Assembly: GCA_003513015.1 (NCBI GenBank)
Contig: DOTA01000398.1
Location: 1 to 15,316, forward strand
DNA length: 15,316 bases
Source: Chloroflexota bacterium
GTDB taxonomy: Bacteria; Chloroflexota; Anaerolineae; Anaerolineales; UBA11858
Reading direction: 5' to 3'
Both the position numbers and the translations under genes were made by a program. Shown piece by piece: positions 14,055-15,316 of this stretch. The first letter of the stretch is position 1. Each line of letters opens with the position of its first letter. The notes under the pieces are model-generated. The model worked only from the letters and a program-made list of their open reading frames with translations, searched no databases and was not told where the DNA came from.

Positions 14055-15316
14055 TCACGGATAGATTGCATCCAGGGATTCTTGGGCGCGGGCATAGGTT
14101 TGGGCATTGCTGGTCAGTTCCAAGACGCGGTTGTAATGGTAGCGGGCCAGATCAGCATCTCCCTGAATGCGATACAACCCACCCAAGTGCAGGTGCGCCT
14201 GATCGTAATCCGGGTTTTGAGCCAAAGCACGTAAAAAGAAGCGCTCAGCGTTGAGCAAATCGCCCAGGCGTAGCAGCACTTCGCCCATCACATCCAGAGA
14301 GGCCGCATCAGTGGGGTTGTAGATCACCAATTGACGGGCTAACGGCAAGGCTACTTCCTGCAAATTGAGATTGTAGCGCAGGCTAAAATTGAGAAATTCA
14401 CGCAAATAGCGGGGATCATTGCGCCGCAAAGCGATGGCTTGTTCGTAATAGACTTGCCCGGTTTCCAAATCCCCAAGGATAGCGGTGAGATTGCCGATTT
14501 CCACCATTAAATCGGGGTTGGTCGGATCGAGTTCGGCGGCGTTTTGTAAATATGCCAGCGCAGTTTCGGGTTGGCCTTGCCGCTGCCAGTAGAGGGAGAC
14601 GAAGGTATTGGCCGCCAACGATTGCGGATCGAGGTTCAAGGCCACCTCCAAAGCCGCCAAGGGATCTGCTTTGGAGACAGTATGCTGGCGCGCCTCCCCC
14701 AAATAAGCCCAGGCCTCAGCATACTCGGGATGCAATTCAACAGCATTTTTGAAGGCGGTTTCCGCTAAATCCCAATCGCCCAGGTTAGCTAACTCGCGCC
14801 CGGCAATCACCAACAGGTAAGCCGGATCATTTTTGGAGAGTTCGCGCTGGATGGCAAAATTGAGAGCGCGGGTCTGCGCAGCCAGAGAGGGATCGAGGTC
14901 GGCGGCGCGCAGCAAGTAAGCCGGCGCGGCCGCGGGATTGTGAGCCGCGAGCAACAAACCCAACTCATAGGCCAGCCCGCCAACGGCGGACAACTGACCG
15001 CGGTTGGCGGGCTGCGGTCTGCGATCAAGGAGTTCAAGTTGTGCTTTGAGATTCTCGATAAGAGCATCATCATCCCCAGTGAAGCGAAAAACTTCGGCCT
15101 GGAGCGGCAGGGTTTCAGCCGGGGAAACACCCATCTTTTCGGCGATACGCCAGATTTGTAGCGCGGTTTCGGCATTCTCCATCTGCCACTCGGCCGCGCC
15201 CCAGGCCAGGTAGCCTTGCGGGGAAAGTGATCTCTGTGTGGTGGCGCGAGCGAAATAGATCGCCGCGTTTTGGGGGTCACCTGCTTCGAGGGCCGCAAAC
15301 CCCGCGGGCTGCCATA
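14055..15316 (-). CDS. TPR-repeat protein (5' end beyond window)
   Basis: The frame is open to the right edge, so at least 420 codons are present. An internal ATG at 15182 is not the true start, because the 44 codons before it continue the same TPR pattern (for example GFAALEAGDPQNAAIYFARA). At least eight tetratricopeptide-like units follow, with clear signatures such as AETAFKNAVELHPEYAEAWA, LAYLQNAAELDPTNPDLMVE and RFFLRALAQNPDYDQAHLHL. TPRs form helical scaffolds for protein-protein contacts. No catalytic domain is visible in this part, and any membrane segment or signal would lie in the missing N-terminus. It is followed by the lipoprotein gene after 66 bp. Confidence 0.88.
   Translation of the reverse strand, partial: WQPAGFAALEAGDPQNAAIYFARATTQRSLSPQGYLAWGAAEWQMENAETALQIWRIAEKMGVSPAETLPLQAEVFRFTGDDDALIENLKAQLELLDRRPQPANRGQLSAVGGLAYELGLLLAAHNPAAAPAYLLRAADLDPSLAAQTRALNFAIQRELSKNDPAYLLVIAGRELANLGDWDLAETAFKNAVELHPEYAEAWAYLGEARQHTVSKADPLAALEVALNLDPQSLAANTFVSLYWQRQGQPETALAYLQNAAELDPTNPDLMVEIGNLTAILGDLETGQVYYEQAIALRRNDPRYLREFLNFSLRYNLNLQEVALPLARQLVIYNPTDAASLDVMGEVLLRLGDLLNAERFFLRALAQNPDYDQAHLHLGGLYRIQGDADLARYHYNRVLELTSNAQTYARAQESLDAIYP

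Noticed and set aside
13344..14234. A 296-codon plus-strand open frame opposite the lipoprotein and the end of the TPR gene
   Set aside because: It lies antisense to two well-supported genes (lipobox with Shine-Dalgarno; TPR pattern) and shows no recognisable domain. Its composition looks like the mirror of the coding strand.
15180..15182. ATG at 15182 as the start of the TPR gene
   Set aside because: The frame stays open and TPR-like for 44 more codons up to the window edge, so the real start is outside.

Overview
The window looks like a chromosomal segment of a Chloroflexota bacterium, most likely of the Anaerolineae type. This is inferred from moderate-to-high GC, lipoproteins and membrane proteins with Thr/Pro-rich linkers, a triple-FHA ABC-type membrane protein, and a gene order that recalls the Firmicutes mtaB-yqeY-yqfF-ybeY-dgkA cluster. 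There are no tRNA, rRNA, CRISPR or insertion-sequence signatures. Both window edges cut genes.

Region 1 (1-4555, minus strand): a gene for a very large membrane protein comes first, with three FHA domains, an ABC-type nucleotide-binding domain and an ABC-2 type membrane domain. It is followed by an ECF sigma factor and its membrane-anchored anti-sigma factor, which overlap by 8 bp. The anti-sigma gene runs off the left edge. The ABC domain has lost nearly every residue needed for ATP hydrolysis, so it is probably a pseudo-ATPase under phospho-threonine (FHA) control.

Region 2 (4556-6601, plus strand): a divergent 256-bp intergenic region leads to a PpiC/SurA-type peptidyl-prolyl isomerase lipoprotein and a single-pass membrane protein of unknown function. 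The lipoprotein appears to be transcribed without a leader. A strong bidirectional hairpin terminator at 6567-6599 separates this pair from the convergent region 3.

Region 3 (6602-15316, minus strand): a long co-directional run. In transcription order it holds a TPR protein (5' end missing), a lipoprotein with a lectin-like fold, the tRNA methylthiotransferase MtaB, a HIT-family hydrolase, YqeY, a PgpH-type HD phosphodiesterase, YbeY, a DgkA-type lipid kinase, an endonuclease IV-like protein and a 4Fe-4S uracil-DNA glycosylase. Several junctions overlap (TAATG, ATGA), which indicates translational coupling. The core is housekeeping: tRNA modification, rRNA maturation, cyclic-di-AMP turnover and lipid recycling. 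The last two genes form a plausible base-excision-repair pair. Two intergenic junctions carry 7-bp-phased repeats, and yqeY has a second leaderless-type promoter that shares a nine-base element with the ppiC-like gene.
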